Source: Oleiagrimonas sp. C23AA
GTDB lineage: Bacteria; Pseudomonadota; Gammaproteobacteria; Xanthomonadales; Rhodanobacteraceae
Direction of reading: 5' to 3'
NCBI RefSeq assembly: GCF_011759385.1
Contig: NZ_JAARLY010000004.1
Coordinates: forward strand, 124,001-188,000
DNA: 64,000 nt
The notes under the pieces are model-generated. The model searched no databases. It had not been told where the DNA came from and saw only the letters and a list, made by a program, of their open reading frames with translations. This document shows, piece by piece, positions 44,925 through 54,353 of the stretch; position 1 is the stretch's first letter, and each line of letters starts with the position of its first letter. The translations under genes were made by a program, and so were the position numbers.

Positions 44925-44971
44925 TCGCAAAATATTGCGACGCAACAACGCACGTTCTTTGGGTGTTGACA
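44925..44971 (+). promoter_or_regulatory. Palindrome and -35-like element upstream of the TPR gene
   Basis: TCGCAA (44925-44930) and TTGCGA (44935-44940) form a small inverted repeat. A perfect TTGACA follows at 44966-44971 in an AT-rich stretch, but no good -10 sits at 16-18 bp. Promoter location is therefore tentative. Confidence 0.4.
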
Positions 44972-45059
44972 AAGATATTTTTTATTGATCCAAAGTTGTG
45001 GAAAGCGTGCCGGGATGGGCGTAAGTTGCTCCCATGGTTTCAAGACTTTGGGAGGAGTC

Positions 45060-45728
45060 ATGAACCGTAAACTATGGATTTTGCTGGCACTGTTGTCAGC
45101 TTCAGTGGTGACCGCGCAGGCGGCCGAAGGGGCGGCTTCTACCTGCAAGGCACCGACACTTACGCCGGACGCCAATGCGCGCTATGACGAAATGGACCCG
45201 GCATCGCGCCCGGATCGCTTTGTCGACATGAGCGATCAGGTCAGCGCCACCTACATCAATCAGGAACTGAGCGTGGCGCCGCGCAACACCAAGTTGTTGG
45301 TGGCACGCGGTTATTCCAACGCCCAGGCGCACCTTCGCCAAGCGGCCGAACGCGATTTCAAGGCGGCCTTGGCGGCCAACCCGAAGGACGAGCACACCTA
45401 TCTGTCCTACGGCTGGGCCTTGTTCGAGATGGGCGACGATGCCTGTGCCATCACGCAGTGGCAGAAGGCCGCGGCGATGCAGGGTGGCCATCCGGCCTGG
45501 TTGCCACAGGCGCTGGCCGAGAGCTACTGGCGCATGGGTCGACACGCGCTGGCCCTGCGTTGGTACGACGTAGCCGTGCGCAGCCATCCCGAGCGCTGGG
45601 GCTCGGTGGCCTCGATCCACGCCATGACGGCCGGCCGCAACTACTCGGACGCCCAACGCGACATGCTCGAGACCATCTTCACCACTTGGAAGCAGCAATC
45701 GCCGCGCACGGATATCGCCTCACGCTAA
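45060..45728 (+). CDS. Exported tetratricopeptide-repeat protein
   Basis: A 222-residue protein with a signal peptide (MNRKLWILLALLSASVVTAQA) and a TPR-like helical array (about 60-200: LSVAPRNTKLLVARGYSNAQAHLRQAAERDFKAALAANPKDEHTYLSYGWALFEMGDDACAITQWQKAA). The strong ribosome site GGGAGGAG precedes the ATG at 45060. It resembles exported TPR proteins of unknown function in this group. A good bidirectional terminator follows (45777-45817). Confidence 0.82.
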   Translation: MNRKLWILLALLSASVVTAQAAEGAASTCKAPTLTPDANARYDEMDPASRPDRFVDMSDQVSATYINQELSVAPRNTKLLVARGYSNAQAHLRQAAERDFKAALAANPKDEHTYLSYGWALFEMGDDACAITQWQKAAAMQGGHPAWLPQALAESYWRMGRHALALRWYDVAVRSHPERWGSVASIHAMTAGRNYSDAQRDMLETIFTTWKQQSPRTDIASR

Positions 45729-45776
45729 CGCGTCAGGTCGGAACCATCCGGTTGCGGGATTGGCCTCTGCTTGGAT

Positions 45777-45817
45777 AAAAAAACGCCCGGCACCTTGATG
45801 GTCGCCGGGCGTTTTTT
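45777..45817. terminator. Bidirectional terminator, TPR gene / 45840 gene
   Basis: AAAAAACGCCCGGC (45778-45791) pairs with GCCGGGCGTTTTTT (45804-45817). Two convergent genes end on either side. Confidence 0.9.
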
Positions 45818-45839
45818 ATTTCCTGGGAAGTGCTTTGGC

Positions 45840-46619
45840 TCAGCTGCCGGCGGGCCAGCGCACCTCGACATAGGTGTTGTTGAACTGCGGGTCGTCTAAT
45901 CCGCCGCCGTGGGCACAGTGCAGCGGGCCGACAATGCCTTCCACCTCCAGCTCCTGGCCGTCGGCCAGATGCCCGCCCAGGGCGTTTAGTTCGACCAGGC
46001 GCTCGCACAGCGCGCCGGCAATGTTGAGATCCTTGCGCGGCACGCCACGGATGCTCAGGTCGGGGCGACCAAACTTGCGCATGCCGCGCGTGCGCACCCA
46101 GGCGTTACCGCCTTCCTCGTCGTGGGCCAGAATCACCACGTGGTTGCGCGGCGGCGCGCCGCCATCCACCAGATAACGCTCGCGCCAGGCGGGGGCGTCG
46201 AACAGGCTCAGGATCTGCGGATCAACGACCACGTCGCCACCAATATCCAGCAGCGCGGCCAGCACGCCCAGGGTATCGCGCAGATAGTCCAGGCTGGCGC
46301 GATCGTCCAGGGTGCCGCTGATACGGATCACTTCCGGCGCCTGCTTGGCGGCATCGAAGGCGATCGGCGCGTCGTGCTCCAGCACCTCGCCCAGTGCACC
46401 GCGCAGGGGATAGCCCTCCCACGTGGCCAGCGTCTCGTTGGGGTAGCGGTGCATCTCCATGCCTTCGGGCAGACCGTTGCTGCCATAGCGCGCGGCCGGC
46501 AACACGATCTCATCGGGGAAACGTCCGAAGATGAAAAATACCAGCAGCGCCGAATCTTCGCCAGGAGCCCAGTACGGGCGCGGCCATTCGGCTTGGGGCG
46601 GCGGAGGAGCTTCGGTCAT
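45840..46619 (-). CDS. Hypothetical cytoplasmic protein in operon with tdk
   Basis: A 259-residue soluble acidic protein of unknown function: LLVFFIFGRFPDEIVLPAARYG, then IRISGTLDDRASLDYLRDTLGVLAALLDIGGDVVVDPQILSLFDAPAWRERYLV, and GRPDLSIRGVPRKDLNIAGALCERLVELNALGGHLADGQELEVEG. The latter part resembles DUF4261-like proteins, but I could not confirm this. It lies 38 bp downstream of tdk on the same strand, so the two may be cotranscribed. No signal peptide or membrane segment is present. Confidence 0.7.
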   Translation of the reverse strand: MTEAPPPPQAEWPRPYWAPGEDSALLVFFIFGRFPDEIVLPAARYGSNGLPEGMEMHRYPNETLATWEGYPLRGALGEVLEHDAPIAFDAAKQAPEVIRISGTLDDRASLDYLRDTLGVLAALLDIGGDVVVDPQILSLFDAPAWRERYLVDGGAPPRNHVVILAHDEEGGNAWVRTRGMRKFGRPDLSIRGVPRKDLNIAGALCERLVELNALGGHLADGQELEVEGIVGPLHCAHGGGLDDPQFNNTYVEVRWPAGS

Positions 46620-46657
46620 GGTCGGATCCTGATTTTCAGTAAAGGTGCACGGGCCCT

Positions 46658-47296
46658 TCAGGCCTCGTCCGGCTCGCCCAGCGGCAGCATCGGCTGTTGC
46701 AGCTCGACGCGGCCCTCGCCATTCATGATCTTCTTGAATTCGGCACGGCTTACCGAGACGTAGCGGTCGTTACCACCAATCTCAACCTGCGGGCCGTCGG
46801 TAAGCGCGCGGCCCTGCGCATCGACGCGCACCACCATGGTGGCCTTGGCGCCGCTGTGGCAGATGGTTTTGATCTCTTCCAGGTTGTCGGCCCAGGCCAG
46901 CAGATGGCGGCTGCCCTCGAACAGTTCGCCACGAAAATCGGTACGCAACCCGTAGGCCAGCACCGGAATATGCCGCTGGTCGACCACTTCGCCGAGCTGC
47001 CATACCTGGGCGCGTGAAAGGAACTGGGCCTCGTCGACCAGCACGCAGTGCAGCGGCCCACGGTCGGCGATATCGGCCTGTACCATGGCGTTGAGGTCGG
47101 CATCGGGCGCAAAGCGTCGTGCCTTGGCCTTCAGGCCGATGCGCGAGGCGACCATGCCCTCGCCGAAGCGGTTGTCCAGCGCCGGGGTCAGGATCAGCGT
47201 GCGCATGCCGCGCTCATGATAGTTGTGCGCGCTCTGCAGCAGCGTGGTGGTCTTGCCGGCATTCATGGCCGAGTAATAGAAATACAGCTTCGCCAT
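46658..47296 (-). CDS. tdk: Thymidine kinase
   Basis: Salvages thymidine to dTMP with ATP. The 212-residue type II TK begins [22 protein letters not shown], with P-loop SAMNAGKTT. The Walker B-like DEAQFL and the lasso region [17 protein letters not shown]...[18 protein letters not shown] are typical. The position where most type II enzymes have a zinc Cys (VSVCR) is Ser here, and the downstream His is missing, so structural zinc is probably lost; related Xanthomonad enzymes look the same. It may share a transcript with the 45840 gene. Confidence 0.95.
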   Translation of the reverse strand: MAKLYFYYSAMNAGKTTTLLQSAHNYHERGMRTLILTPALDNRFGEGMVASRIGLKAKARRFAPDADLNAMVQADIADRGPLHCVLVDEAQFLSRAQVWQLGEVVDQRHIPVLAYGLRTDFRGELFEGSRHLLAWADNLEEIKTICHSGAKATMVVRVDAQGRALTDGPQVEIGGNDRYVSVSRAEFKKIMNGEGRVELQQPMLPLGEPDEA

Positions 47297-47590
47297 CGTC
47301 TGGTTCGTCTATCGGTATGACCGCTCATGGTACCGCGCGTTGCGCCGCCAGGCTCACCCCATGGCACATCACTGTGCCGGCGCCGGCGAAGGGCTCCCTT
47401 TGATGGTCCATGCGGGGTGCGATCACAGTATCTAAACCCCTCGCCGATCATCCCGGGCGCGATACTGGAAGCTTTGCATCCGATGATGGCGCGGTCGGTC
47501 ACGGTGGCGATGAAGGGGTGCCGCCCTCTGCTACCATCGTGGCGCCGGCATCTTGCGACGACCGGCCGCCTTTCCCGATGTGCACCTGCC
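47297..47590. other. 294-bp divergent intergenic region tdk / rep
   Basis: It separates the starts of tdk (-) and rep (+). No conserved reading frame or strong promoter pair is evident. The in-frame upstream extension of rep has no helicase similarity. Confidence 0.5.
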
Positions 47591-49570
47591 ATGCTCAACC
47601 CCGAACAACGCGCCGCGGTGGAATACTGCGACGGCCCGCTTTTGGTGCTGGCCGGCGCCGGCTCCGGCAAAACCCGCGTCATCACCGAGAAAATCGCCCA
47701 CCTGATCGGGCGCCGTCAGTTGGCGCCGGGCAAGATTGCGGCCATCACCTTTACCAACAAGGCCGCGCGCGAGATGCGCGAGCGTGTGGCCAAGCTGATC
47801 AGCGCCGAGGCTGCCTCCAAACTCACGGTGTGCACCTTCCATGCGCTGGGTCTGAAGTTTCTGCAGATCGAGCATGATCGCGCCGGTCTGCGCCGCAATT
47901 TCTCGATTCTGGATGCCGACGACAGCGACGCCATCATCAAGGAGCTGGCGCCGAAGGATCTGAAAAAAGACCAGCTGTTCATGCTGAAGAGCTTGCTCAG
48001 CCGAGCCAAGAACGATGGCCTGACGCCCGCGCAGGCAATGAAGGCCGCGCGCAGCCCGGCCGAGATCGAGGCGGCAACCATTTACGACCTGTACCAGCAG
48101 CGCCTGACGTCCTACAACGCGGTCGATTTCGACGATCTGATTCGTCTGCCGCTGGCTGTGCTGGAAGCCGATGCCGAATGCCGTGCCGGCTGGCAGGAGC
48201 GACTGCGTTACCTGCTGGTGGACGAATACCAGGACACCAACAACGCGCAGTACCGTCTGCTGCAGCTACTGGCCGGCGAGCGCGGGCGTTTCACCTGCGT
48301 GGGCGACGACGACCAGTCCATCTATGCCTGGCGCGGCGCCAACCCGGAGAACATCGACCAACTGGCGCGTGACTGGCCAACGCTGCGCGTGGTCAAGCTC
48401 GAGCAGAACTACCGCTGCGCCAAGCGCATTCTGCGCGCGGCCAACACGCTGATCGCCAACAACCCCCACATGCACGTCAAGAAGCTGTGGAGCGAGCACG
48501 ACGACGGTCCGCCGATCCGCGTGCTCGAATGCAAGGATTCGGACCACGAGGCTGAGCGTGTGGCCGCCATCGCCGCGCATCTGGCCGAAAAGCACAAGGC
48601 CGAGTTCAGCGAGATGGCCATTCTCTATCGTGGCAACCATCAGGCGCGTGCGCTGGAGAAGGCGCTGCGTCTGGCCCGTGTGCCTTACCACCTGAGTGGT
48701 GCGCAGAGCTTCCTGGACCGCGCCGAGGTCAAGGACGTGCTGTGCTATCTGCGGCTTCTGGCCAACCCCACCGACGACTCGGCGTTCCTGCGCGTGGTCA
48801 ACACGCCCAAGCGCGAGATTGGCGCCACCACGCTGGAAAAGCTGGGCCAGCTGGCGCAGTCACGGCATGTCTCCATGCTGGAAGCGGCGCACAGCGACGC
48901 CGTGCTCAAATCGCTGGCGGCACGCTCGGCCTCGGCGCTGGCTGGCTTCACCGATCTGATCGAAGGCCTGCGCCGTGACGTGAAGCGGCTCTCGGCGGCC
49001 GAGCTGGTCGAGGAGATTCTGCGCCGCTCGCGCTATGGCGAGCACATTGCCAGCCTGTCGCCGGACCCGGCCATGCGCGAGCGGCGCCTGGGCAACCTGC
49101 GCGAGCTGGCCGACTGGTTCCGCGCCATGAGCAAGAACGGCGGCAACGCCGGCGACCTGGCCGCGCAGCTGGCCTTGCTCAGCCATGCCGACCGCGACGA
49201 CCCCGGCAACGCGCTGCGCATGATGACGCTGCATGCGGCCAAAGGCCTGGAGTTCCGCTTCGTATTCGTGGTCGGCTGCGAGGACGGCACACTGCCGCAC
49301 GAGGGCGCCCTGGACGAAGGCCGTGTCGAGGAAGAGCGGCGTCTGATGTACGTGGGCATCACCCGCGCCAAGCAAGTGCTGACATTGTCTTGGTCGGCGC
49401 GCTCCAAGCGCTACGGCGAAATTCTCGCCAACCAGCCCAGCCGTTTTCTCAAGGAACTACCGGAAACCGACCTGCATTGGCAGGGCCGCGACCCGGAGGC
49501 CGACGCCGAAGCAGCCAAGGAAACCGCCGACTCGCACATCGCCCGCCTGGCGGCTTTACTGGCGGACTGA
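47591..49570 (+). CDS. rep: ATP-dependent DNA helicase Rep
   Basis: Superfamily 1 3'-5' helicase that clears proteins ahead of the replication fork. The 659 residues are close to E. coli Rep. The start MLNPEQRAAVEYCDGPLLVLAGAGSGKTRVI holds Walker A; further motifs are FTNKAAREM, VDEYQDTN, GDDDQSIYAWRGANP, LEQNYR, TLHAAKGLEF and VGITRAK. The ATG at 47591 fits the Rep N-terminus. It is monocistronic, followed by a gene-poor gap. Confidence 0.96.
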   Translation: MLNPEQRAAVEYCDGPLLVLAGAGSGKTRVITEKIAHLIGRRQLAPGKIAAITFTNKAAREMRERVAKLISAEAASKLTVCTFHALGLKFLQIEHDRAGLRRNFSILDADDSDAIIKELAPKDLKKDQLFMLKSLLSRAKNDGLTPAQAMKAARSPAEIEAATIYDLYQQRLTSYNAVDFDDLIRLPLAVLEADAECRAGWQERLRYLLVDEYQDTNNAQYRLLQLLAGERGRFTCVGDDDQSIYAWRGANPENIDQLARDWPTLRVVKLEQNYRCAKRILRAANTLIANNPHMHVKKLWSEHDDGPPIRVLECKDSDHEAERVAAIAAHLAEKHKAEFSEMAILYRGNHQARALEKALRLARVPYHLSGAQSFLDRAEVKDVLCYLRLLANPTDDSAFLRVVNTPKREIGATTLEKLGQLAQSRHVSMLEAAHSDAVLKSLAARSASALAGFTDLIEGLRRDVKRLSAAELVEEILRRSRYGEHIASLSPDPAMRERRLGNLRELADWFRAMSKNGGNAGDLAAQLALLSHADRDDPGNALRMMTLHAAKGLEFRFVFVVGCEDGTLPHEGALDEGRVEEERRLMYVGITRAKQVLTLSWSARSKRYGEILANQPSRFLKELPETDLHWQGRDPEADAEAAKETADSHIARLAALLAD

Positions 49571-50048
49571 ACCTCTCATACAGCCCCAAGATGAAGCCTT
49601 CTGAAGATGGTTTGGCTACTAGCCTACCCGGTTGAATAATCAAGCGGGTTTTCCGCCAGCCATCGATTCACAGAAAGCTTGTCTGTTGAGTCGGCAGCTT
49701 ACTCATCGGCCGATACAGGCGACAGACTTCTTCGCATTTGTGTCGCCCCCACAGCTGACATCCACGCCGTGCCGGAATCGGCTGTCATAGCGCGATACTC
49801 AGTCTCATCGGTCGAGGTCAACCTGCGGCGCGAGAGGCGAGCATGGCTTCGATGGTTAACCTTCTCGGTCGAAAGCATCGGCTCACTCCTGTCCCTAGAT
49901 CTACGGCATGCAAATGTTTGGGAACCGCATCCGTGGCCCTGCGGACAGCTCATGCGTCAAGGCAATCTTTTCTAAGCAATTATTGAGGCGAAAGAGGCGG
50001 CGCCAAGGCCGCCTCTTTCATCAGGCTCTATGTTGAGCAACGACTTCT
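49571..50048. other. 478-bp gene-poor region after rep
   Basis: Clearly less GC-rich than its surroundings. Two short overlapping frames (49679-49975 plus, 49699-49953 minus) lack ribosome sites and family patterns. A terminator hairpin for the TonB receptor lies at its right end (49991-50018). I see no tRNA, repeat array or insertion sequence end. Confidence 0.5.
49991..50018 (-). terminator. Terminator hairpin after the TonB receptor
   Basis: AAAGAGGCGG (49991-50000) pairs perfectly with CCGCCTCTTT (50009-50018) around an 8-base loop. Only a short T-stretch follows on the minus strand. Confidence 0.75.
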
Positions 50049-52949
50049 TCAGAGCTTGTAGTTGAAGCGAGCGAAGAGCGAGCGACCGTACCAGTCGTAC
50101 TGGGAGGCATTGAGCGGCACATTGCCGCGTCGGGAGTCGACGCCGGAAGAAATGGTATCCGGCGCCTTGTCGAACAGGTTCTTCACGCCCACCATCAGGC
50201 CCCACTTATCGGCGTTGTAGCTGACCGACACATTGTGCCGGAACTGCCACTTGGCCTTGATATCGCGGGTCGCGTTCTCGTAACCGTTGTAGGTGAATGT
50301 AGTATCGAGGTCCCGATTCTCGGTACTGCTCACGTAGTTGCCCTGCCAGGCGTAGGTCCAGTTGCCCCGCTTCAAGCGGATATTGGCCAGGCCCACTGTT
50401 TTGGGACGACCGATATATCCAACGAAGTTGGTGGCAGAAAAGCCACTGGCCTCGGACGAGTCAAACAACTGCTGGCTGTCTTCAATCGTATAGGTCACCT
50501 GAGCATCGGCGATGATTTCGCCGAAGGAGTAGGCCTTGTTGAAATTCGCCTGCAGATCATAGCCACGAGCACGCTCGCTGTTGATGTTGATGTAGGTGGC
50601 ATGGACCTCGGTAATGCGGTTTGGATCAGCCGCTGCGTCCGGAGAATTGCGTTGAAAAAGGTCGCAGAAAGCATTGGGATAGACTGGGCGACCGTAACAG
50701 CCGTAGAGGATATCCGAGGCATTCAGGGTGTCGATCTCGCCCTCAATGTGGTAATCGAAATAATCGACGGCAACGTTAAAGTTGTCGCTGGGCGTCCAGA
50801 CCACACCCAGCGACTTGGCACGAGAAGTCTCCGGCTTCAGGAAGCCCTTGCCGCCGCCTTGGTAGACGACAGCCGACGAGCCATTTCCGCCGTAGTCTCC
50901 AGGAATGCCAGCGGCGCCGCAGTTGGCGCGTATGAAGTCGTTTGTGCTCTCATTCCAGTTGATACAGGGATCAATCGAGATCTGGCCAAGGAAGCCGCTC
51001 TGATTGCCGAGGTACAGCTCATAAAGCGCCGGAGCGCGGTAGGAGGTTCCGATGCTGCCGCGAAGGCGCCAATTGTCGTTGATCGACCAGTTCAGACCGT
51101 ATTTCCAGACTTTGTCTGAATTGCCCACACTGGCATATTTGAATTCACGCCCGGAGAGATCCACCGACAGCGATTTGAAGCCGGTGACATCGGCCAGCAG
51201 CGGAATGCCGATCTCGCCGAACATTTCGGTAACGTGGTCCGAGCCCTTGGTTGGCTGGGCTGAGGTATAAGCCCATTCCCAGCCGTTGATTGATGCCTGG
51301 GATGGCTCATCATCGATCTTAGTATGACGATATTCGACACCGAAGGCCGCCGCCACGTCGCCAGCGGGCAACGCGAACAGGTTGCCATTGAGCACAGCAT
51401 TGACGGTGCTTTGGTCGTAGGTGGTACGTCCCTTGGAATGAAGTCCCACTGCATCAACCAGCTGATTCATGTCCTGCCCGCTCAGCAGCCCGGGCGAGAA
51501 ATAGTCGAGCAGAGGCTGGTCGAGTGTATTTACGTCATAGGTAAGGTCACCACTGACGCGAGCGTCGATACCAATGTGAGAGTAGGTACCGTCCGAGCGG
51601 CTATGGGTGGCGTTGACCGTCCAGGACCAACTGCTCTCGCCGAAGGCACCATCCAGCTCGGTGCGCAGGTAGTAGTAGTTGACCACTTCATGGCTGTTGG
51701 ATGGGAAGGGCAAGATCGGCTCATAGTAGTTGTCGTCAGCAGGGTTGTAGACCACCGGGAAAAACTGACGAAAGCCGCGTGTATCTGTCACGCGCCGATT
51801 GAACAGGAACTGGTTGGTCCAGCCGATGTCGTTGAACAGGAAATGTGAGCTGGCGTAGACGCTGGAATTGCGATTGCGGTTGGTGAACCAGGTGTCGCCG
51901 ACGAAGGGATAGTTCAGCACATCCTCGTAATAGGCGCCGTTGGGATTGCCGTCCGCGTAGGTAGGTGTGGGGTACGGGCGCGGATGGTATCCCGGGAAGG
52001 GGCCCACCGTACTGCCATCCTTGGACGGCACGTAGCGGATCCGCGAGTTGAAGTAATTGATGATCGAGTTTGCATACAGGTTGTTGCAGCCGGCCAGCGA
52101 CGTGCCTTGCAGGATTGACATGTCCTTGCGGTCGATGCGTTGTCCATCGGTTCCCCAGACCCGATCCTTGGGGCAGCTGAAGAAGTCACGGTCGCGTTGG
52201 GCAATGGGGAACTGTTCCTGGAATTGCGCAGCCACCACGATGTTGCCTGAGTCGAAATTCCAGCCGCTGCCCAGCGAGGCGGTTACCTGCTTGCCGCCAC
52301 CATGCTGGGGGAAGGTGATCGACGAACTGAACTCCAGTTTGTCCATCTTCTTCTTGGTAATCAGGTTGACCACACCGGCCACGGCATCGGAGCCGTAGAT
52401 TGAGGAAGAGCCGTCCTTGACGATCTCGACGCGGCCAAGAATGACTTGTGGCACCACGTTAAGGTCAAAGCCTGCTCCAGTCTGTCCTTGGGTACCCGCC
52501 GGGCCCGGACGCTGGCCATCAAGCAGCACCAGGGAGCGGTTGGAACCCAGACCGCGCAGGTCGATGGTCTGGATGCCGGTACCGCCGCCCACGATGTAGC
52601 CACTGAACTGATTGTTGATCTGCGTGGCGCCCGCGGCTACGGCGGTCGACTGCAGCATATCGGCCGTGCTGAATTGGCCGGCGGCCATGTCGGCCTCGAT
52701 ATCAATGGTCTGGATCGGCGCGGTGGTCTGGTACTCGGGGTGGCGCAGCAATGAGCCGGTCACCGAAACCGCCTTTACGTTGGTCGCCTTCTTTTCGTCG
52801 GCCTTCCCGGTGTTGTCTTTCGTGCTGTCCTGGGTGGTCTGCGTGTCGGTTTCTTGCGAATCCCGCGGACCGGTCGCGGCGTGAGCCGGATAGCTAAAGC
52901 CAGCGACAAGCGCAGCCAGGATGGCTGCGGCCAAGGGTGCTTTCGACAT
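50049..52949 (-). CDS. TonB-dependent outer-membrane receptor
   Basis: A 966-residue active transporter. The signal peptide ends at PAHA (about residue 24), and a Gln/Thr/Asp-rich linker follows (25-57). The plug domain (about 58-215) contains QTIDLRGLGSNRSLVLLDGQRPG and LGRVEIVKDGSSSIYGSDAVAGVVNLITKK. The rest is a 22-strand-type beta-barrel rich in aromatic residues, ending in RSLFARFNYKL. Neither the plug nor the neighbours show a known siderophore or sugar locus, so the substrate is unknown. KAVSVTGS may act as the TonB box. Two palindromes lie upstream (53036-53093). Confidence 0.93.
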   Translation of the reverse strand: MSKAPLAAAILAALVAGFSYPAHAATGPRDSQETDTQTTQDSTKDNTGKADEKKATNVKAVSVTGSLLRHPEYQTTAPIQTIDIEADMAAGQFSTADMLQSTAVAAGATQINNQFSGYIVGGGTGIQTIDLRGLGSNRSLVLLDGQRPGPAGTQGQTGAGFDLNVVPQVILGRVEIVKDGSSSIYGSDAVAGVVNLITKKKMDKLEFSSSITFPQHGGGKQVTASLGSGWNFDSGNIVVAAQFQEQFPIAQRDRDFFSCPKDRVWGTDGQRIDRKDMSILQGTSLAGCNNLYANSIINYFNSRIRYVPSKDGSTVGPFPGYHPRPYPTPTYADGNPNGAYYEDVLNYPFVGDTWFTNRNRNSSVYASSHFLFNDIGWTNQFLFNRRVTDTRGFRQFFPVVYNPADDNYYEPILPFPSNSHEVVNYYYLRTELDGAFGESSWSWTVNATHSRSDGTYSHIGIDARVSGDLTYDVNTLDQPLLDYFSPGLLSGQDMNQLVDAVGLHSKGRTTYDQSTVNAVLNGNLFALPAGDVAAAFGVEYRHTKIDDEPSQASINGWEWAYTSAQPTKGSDHVTEMFGEIGIPLLADVTGFKSLSVDLSGREFKYASVGNSDKVWKYGLNWSINDNWRLRGSIGTSYRAPALYELYLGNQSGFLGQISIDPCINWNESTNDFIRANCGAAGIPGDYGGNGSSAVVYQGGGKGFLKPETSRAKSLGVVWTPSDNFNVAVDYFDYHIEGEIDTLNASDILYGCYGRPVYPNAFCDLFQRNSPDAAADPNRITEVHATYININSERARGYDLQANFNKAYSFGEIIADAQVTYTIEDSQQLFDSSEASGFSATNFVGYIGRPKTVGLANIRLKRGNWTYAWQGNYVSSTENRDLDTTFTYNGYENATRDIKAKWQFRHNVSVSYNADKWGLMVGVKNLFDKAPDTISSGVDSRRGNVPLNASQYDWYGRSLFARFNYKL

Positions 52950-53035
52950 GTTGATTCCCCCAAAGAATCATGGTCCTGCCAAGGGGGCGTAAAGGCTCCT
53001 TGGATCAGGTCATCTCCATAAGTTGAGCGTTGCCT

Positions 53036-53055
53036 ACCAGTCTCCCCAGACTGGT
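53036..53055. promoter_or_regulatory. Operator-like palindrome A upstream of the TonB receptor
   Basis: ACCAGTCT (53036-53043) faces AGACTGGT (53048-53055) around CCCC, a perfect 8-bp inverted repeat about 90 bp upstream of the receptor start. Confidence 0.5.
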
Positions 53056-53069
53056 TAACGCATCTTGAA

Positions 53070-53093
53070 CATACACCGCGCGAACGGTGTATG
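53070..53093. promoter_or_regulatory. Operator-like palindrome B upstream of the TonB receptor
   Basis: CATACACCG (53070-53078) faces CGGTGTATG (53085-53093) with a 6-bp spacer, a perfect 9-bp inverted repeat. It could be an operator for the receptor gene, or a hairpin in the tail of the upstream AI-2E gene. Confidence 0.55.
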
Positions 53094-53161
53094 CCAGAGG
53101 GAATCGAGAAATATTTCGTCGCATTCTTGCGTTATCGTAAGTTCGCGCTTTGTGAGCGCCG

Positions 53162-54190
53162 TCACACTAAACGTGCCGCCTCCAGCTCGCTCTTGAGATA
53201 GGCGTAGAAAATCGGCGCGGCGACCAGGCCGGGCAGACCGAAGGCCGCTTCCATCACCAGCATGGCGATCAGCAGCTCCCAGGCGCGGGCGCGGATCTGG
53301 GTGCCGACGATGCGTGCGTTGAGGAAGTATTCCAGCTTGTGCACGGCAATCAGGAAGCCCAGCGCGGCCATGGCATCCCACAGTGACACCGACAGCGCGA
53401 CGATGAAGATGGCGGTGTTGGAAATCAGGTTGCCGACCACCGGCAGCAGGCCGACGATGAAGGTGGCCACTACCAGCGTTTTGGCCAGAGGCAGATGCAC
53501 GCCGAACAGCGGCAGCGCGCCCAGCAGGAAGATGGCTGTGAGCACGGTGTTGATCAGCGAGATCTTCACCTGCGCGAAGACGATGTCATGGAAGGCGTGC
53601 GCCAGACGAGCGCAGCGCAGGCTCAGTTCGGCGGCCAGCGGGCCCTGTTCTTCCCGCGGGCGCATGTGGCTGAGCGCGACGATGGCGCCCAGTACCAGGC
53701 CGATCAGAACGTGCGCCAGCAGCCGCGCCGCCTCGGCGCCGGCCAGCTGCAGCGTACCGGCGTGCTGGCGCAGCCAGTCCATGGCCGACACGCGCAGGTC
53801 ATCCACACTGGAAGGCAGGTGGTCGACGATCCACGACGGCAGTTGCTGACGCGCCTTGTCGATCAGCGGCATCAGCTGGTGTTTCCACAGATCCTGCGGG
53901 TTGCCCAGCTCCGAGCGCACCATCGCCATCACACCGAAAATCAGCGCTACCAGCAGGCCGACCACGACCACGGTGAGTGCCGTCACCACCAGCCAGCGCG
54001 CGCGCTCGCGATTCTTGGTGATGCGTCGGGCAAGCACTGGCGTCAGCGTGCTGACCAGCTCATACACCAGCAGCCCGGCCAGCAACGCCGAGAGCAGGTG
54101 CAGCAGCAGCGTGGCGGCCAGTCCCAGCGCCATGGCACAGAAGCTGGCGACAACGAGCGTGCGTTGGGAAAGCGCGGGGCGGGCGGTCAT
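53162..54190 (-). CDS. AI-2E family transporter (PerM-like permease)
   Basis: A 342-residue inner-membrane protein with about seven or eight helices. The first (LSALLAGLLVYELV) is followed by a soluble segment (about 85-150: GNPQDLWKHQLMPLIDKARQQLPSW). The conserved membrane part has FAQVKISLINTVLTAIFLLGALPLFG, VVATFIVGLLPVVGNLISNT and VMEAAFGLPGLVAAPIFYAYLKSEL. Family members are proposed exporters of small molecules such as AI-2 or to exchange Na+/H+; the substrate is unknown. It is divergent from the acid phosphatase gene. Confidence 0.88.
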   Translation of the reverse strand: MTARPALSQRTLVVASFCAMALGLAATLLLHLLSALLAGLLVYELVSTLTPVLARRITKNRERARWLVVTALTVVVVGLLVALIFGVMAMVRSELGNPQDLWKHQLMPLIDKARQQLPSWIVDHLPSSVDDLRVSAMDWLRQHAGTLQLAGAEAARLLAHVLIGLVLGAIVALSHMRPREEQGPLAAELSLRCARLAHAFHDIVFAQVKISLINTVLTAIFLLGALPLFGVHLPLAKTLVVATFIVGLLPVVGNLISNTAIFIVALSVSLWDAMAALGFLIAVHKLEYFLNARIVGTQIRARAWELLIAMLVMEAAFGLPGLVAAPIFYAYLKSELEAARLV

Positions 54191-54353
54191 GGGTGGCGGT
54201 CCGTTCTGGCCGTGAAATGCGGGGCAAGGGGAGCCAGTCTGTCAGGTTCGGCGCGTGGCGCGCCACTGTTGCGCGCGACTGTCACGGTGCTGAAGTAGAC
54301 TTCACCGAAGCTGGGCGGCCGATGCCGTCATCGTGATGTTTCGAGGGTTCCTG

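Noticed and set aside
49679-49975. 98-codon frame on the plus strand in the gap after rep
   Set aside because: No ribosome site, no recognisable family, and an equally long frame on the other strand; it is probably chance.
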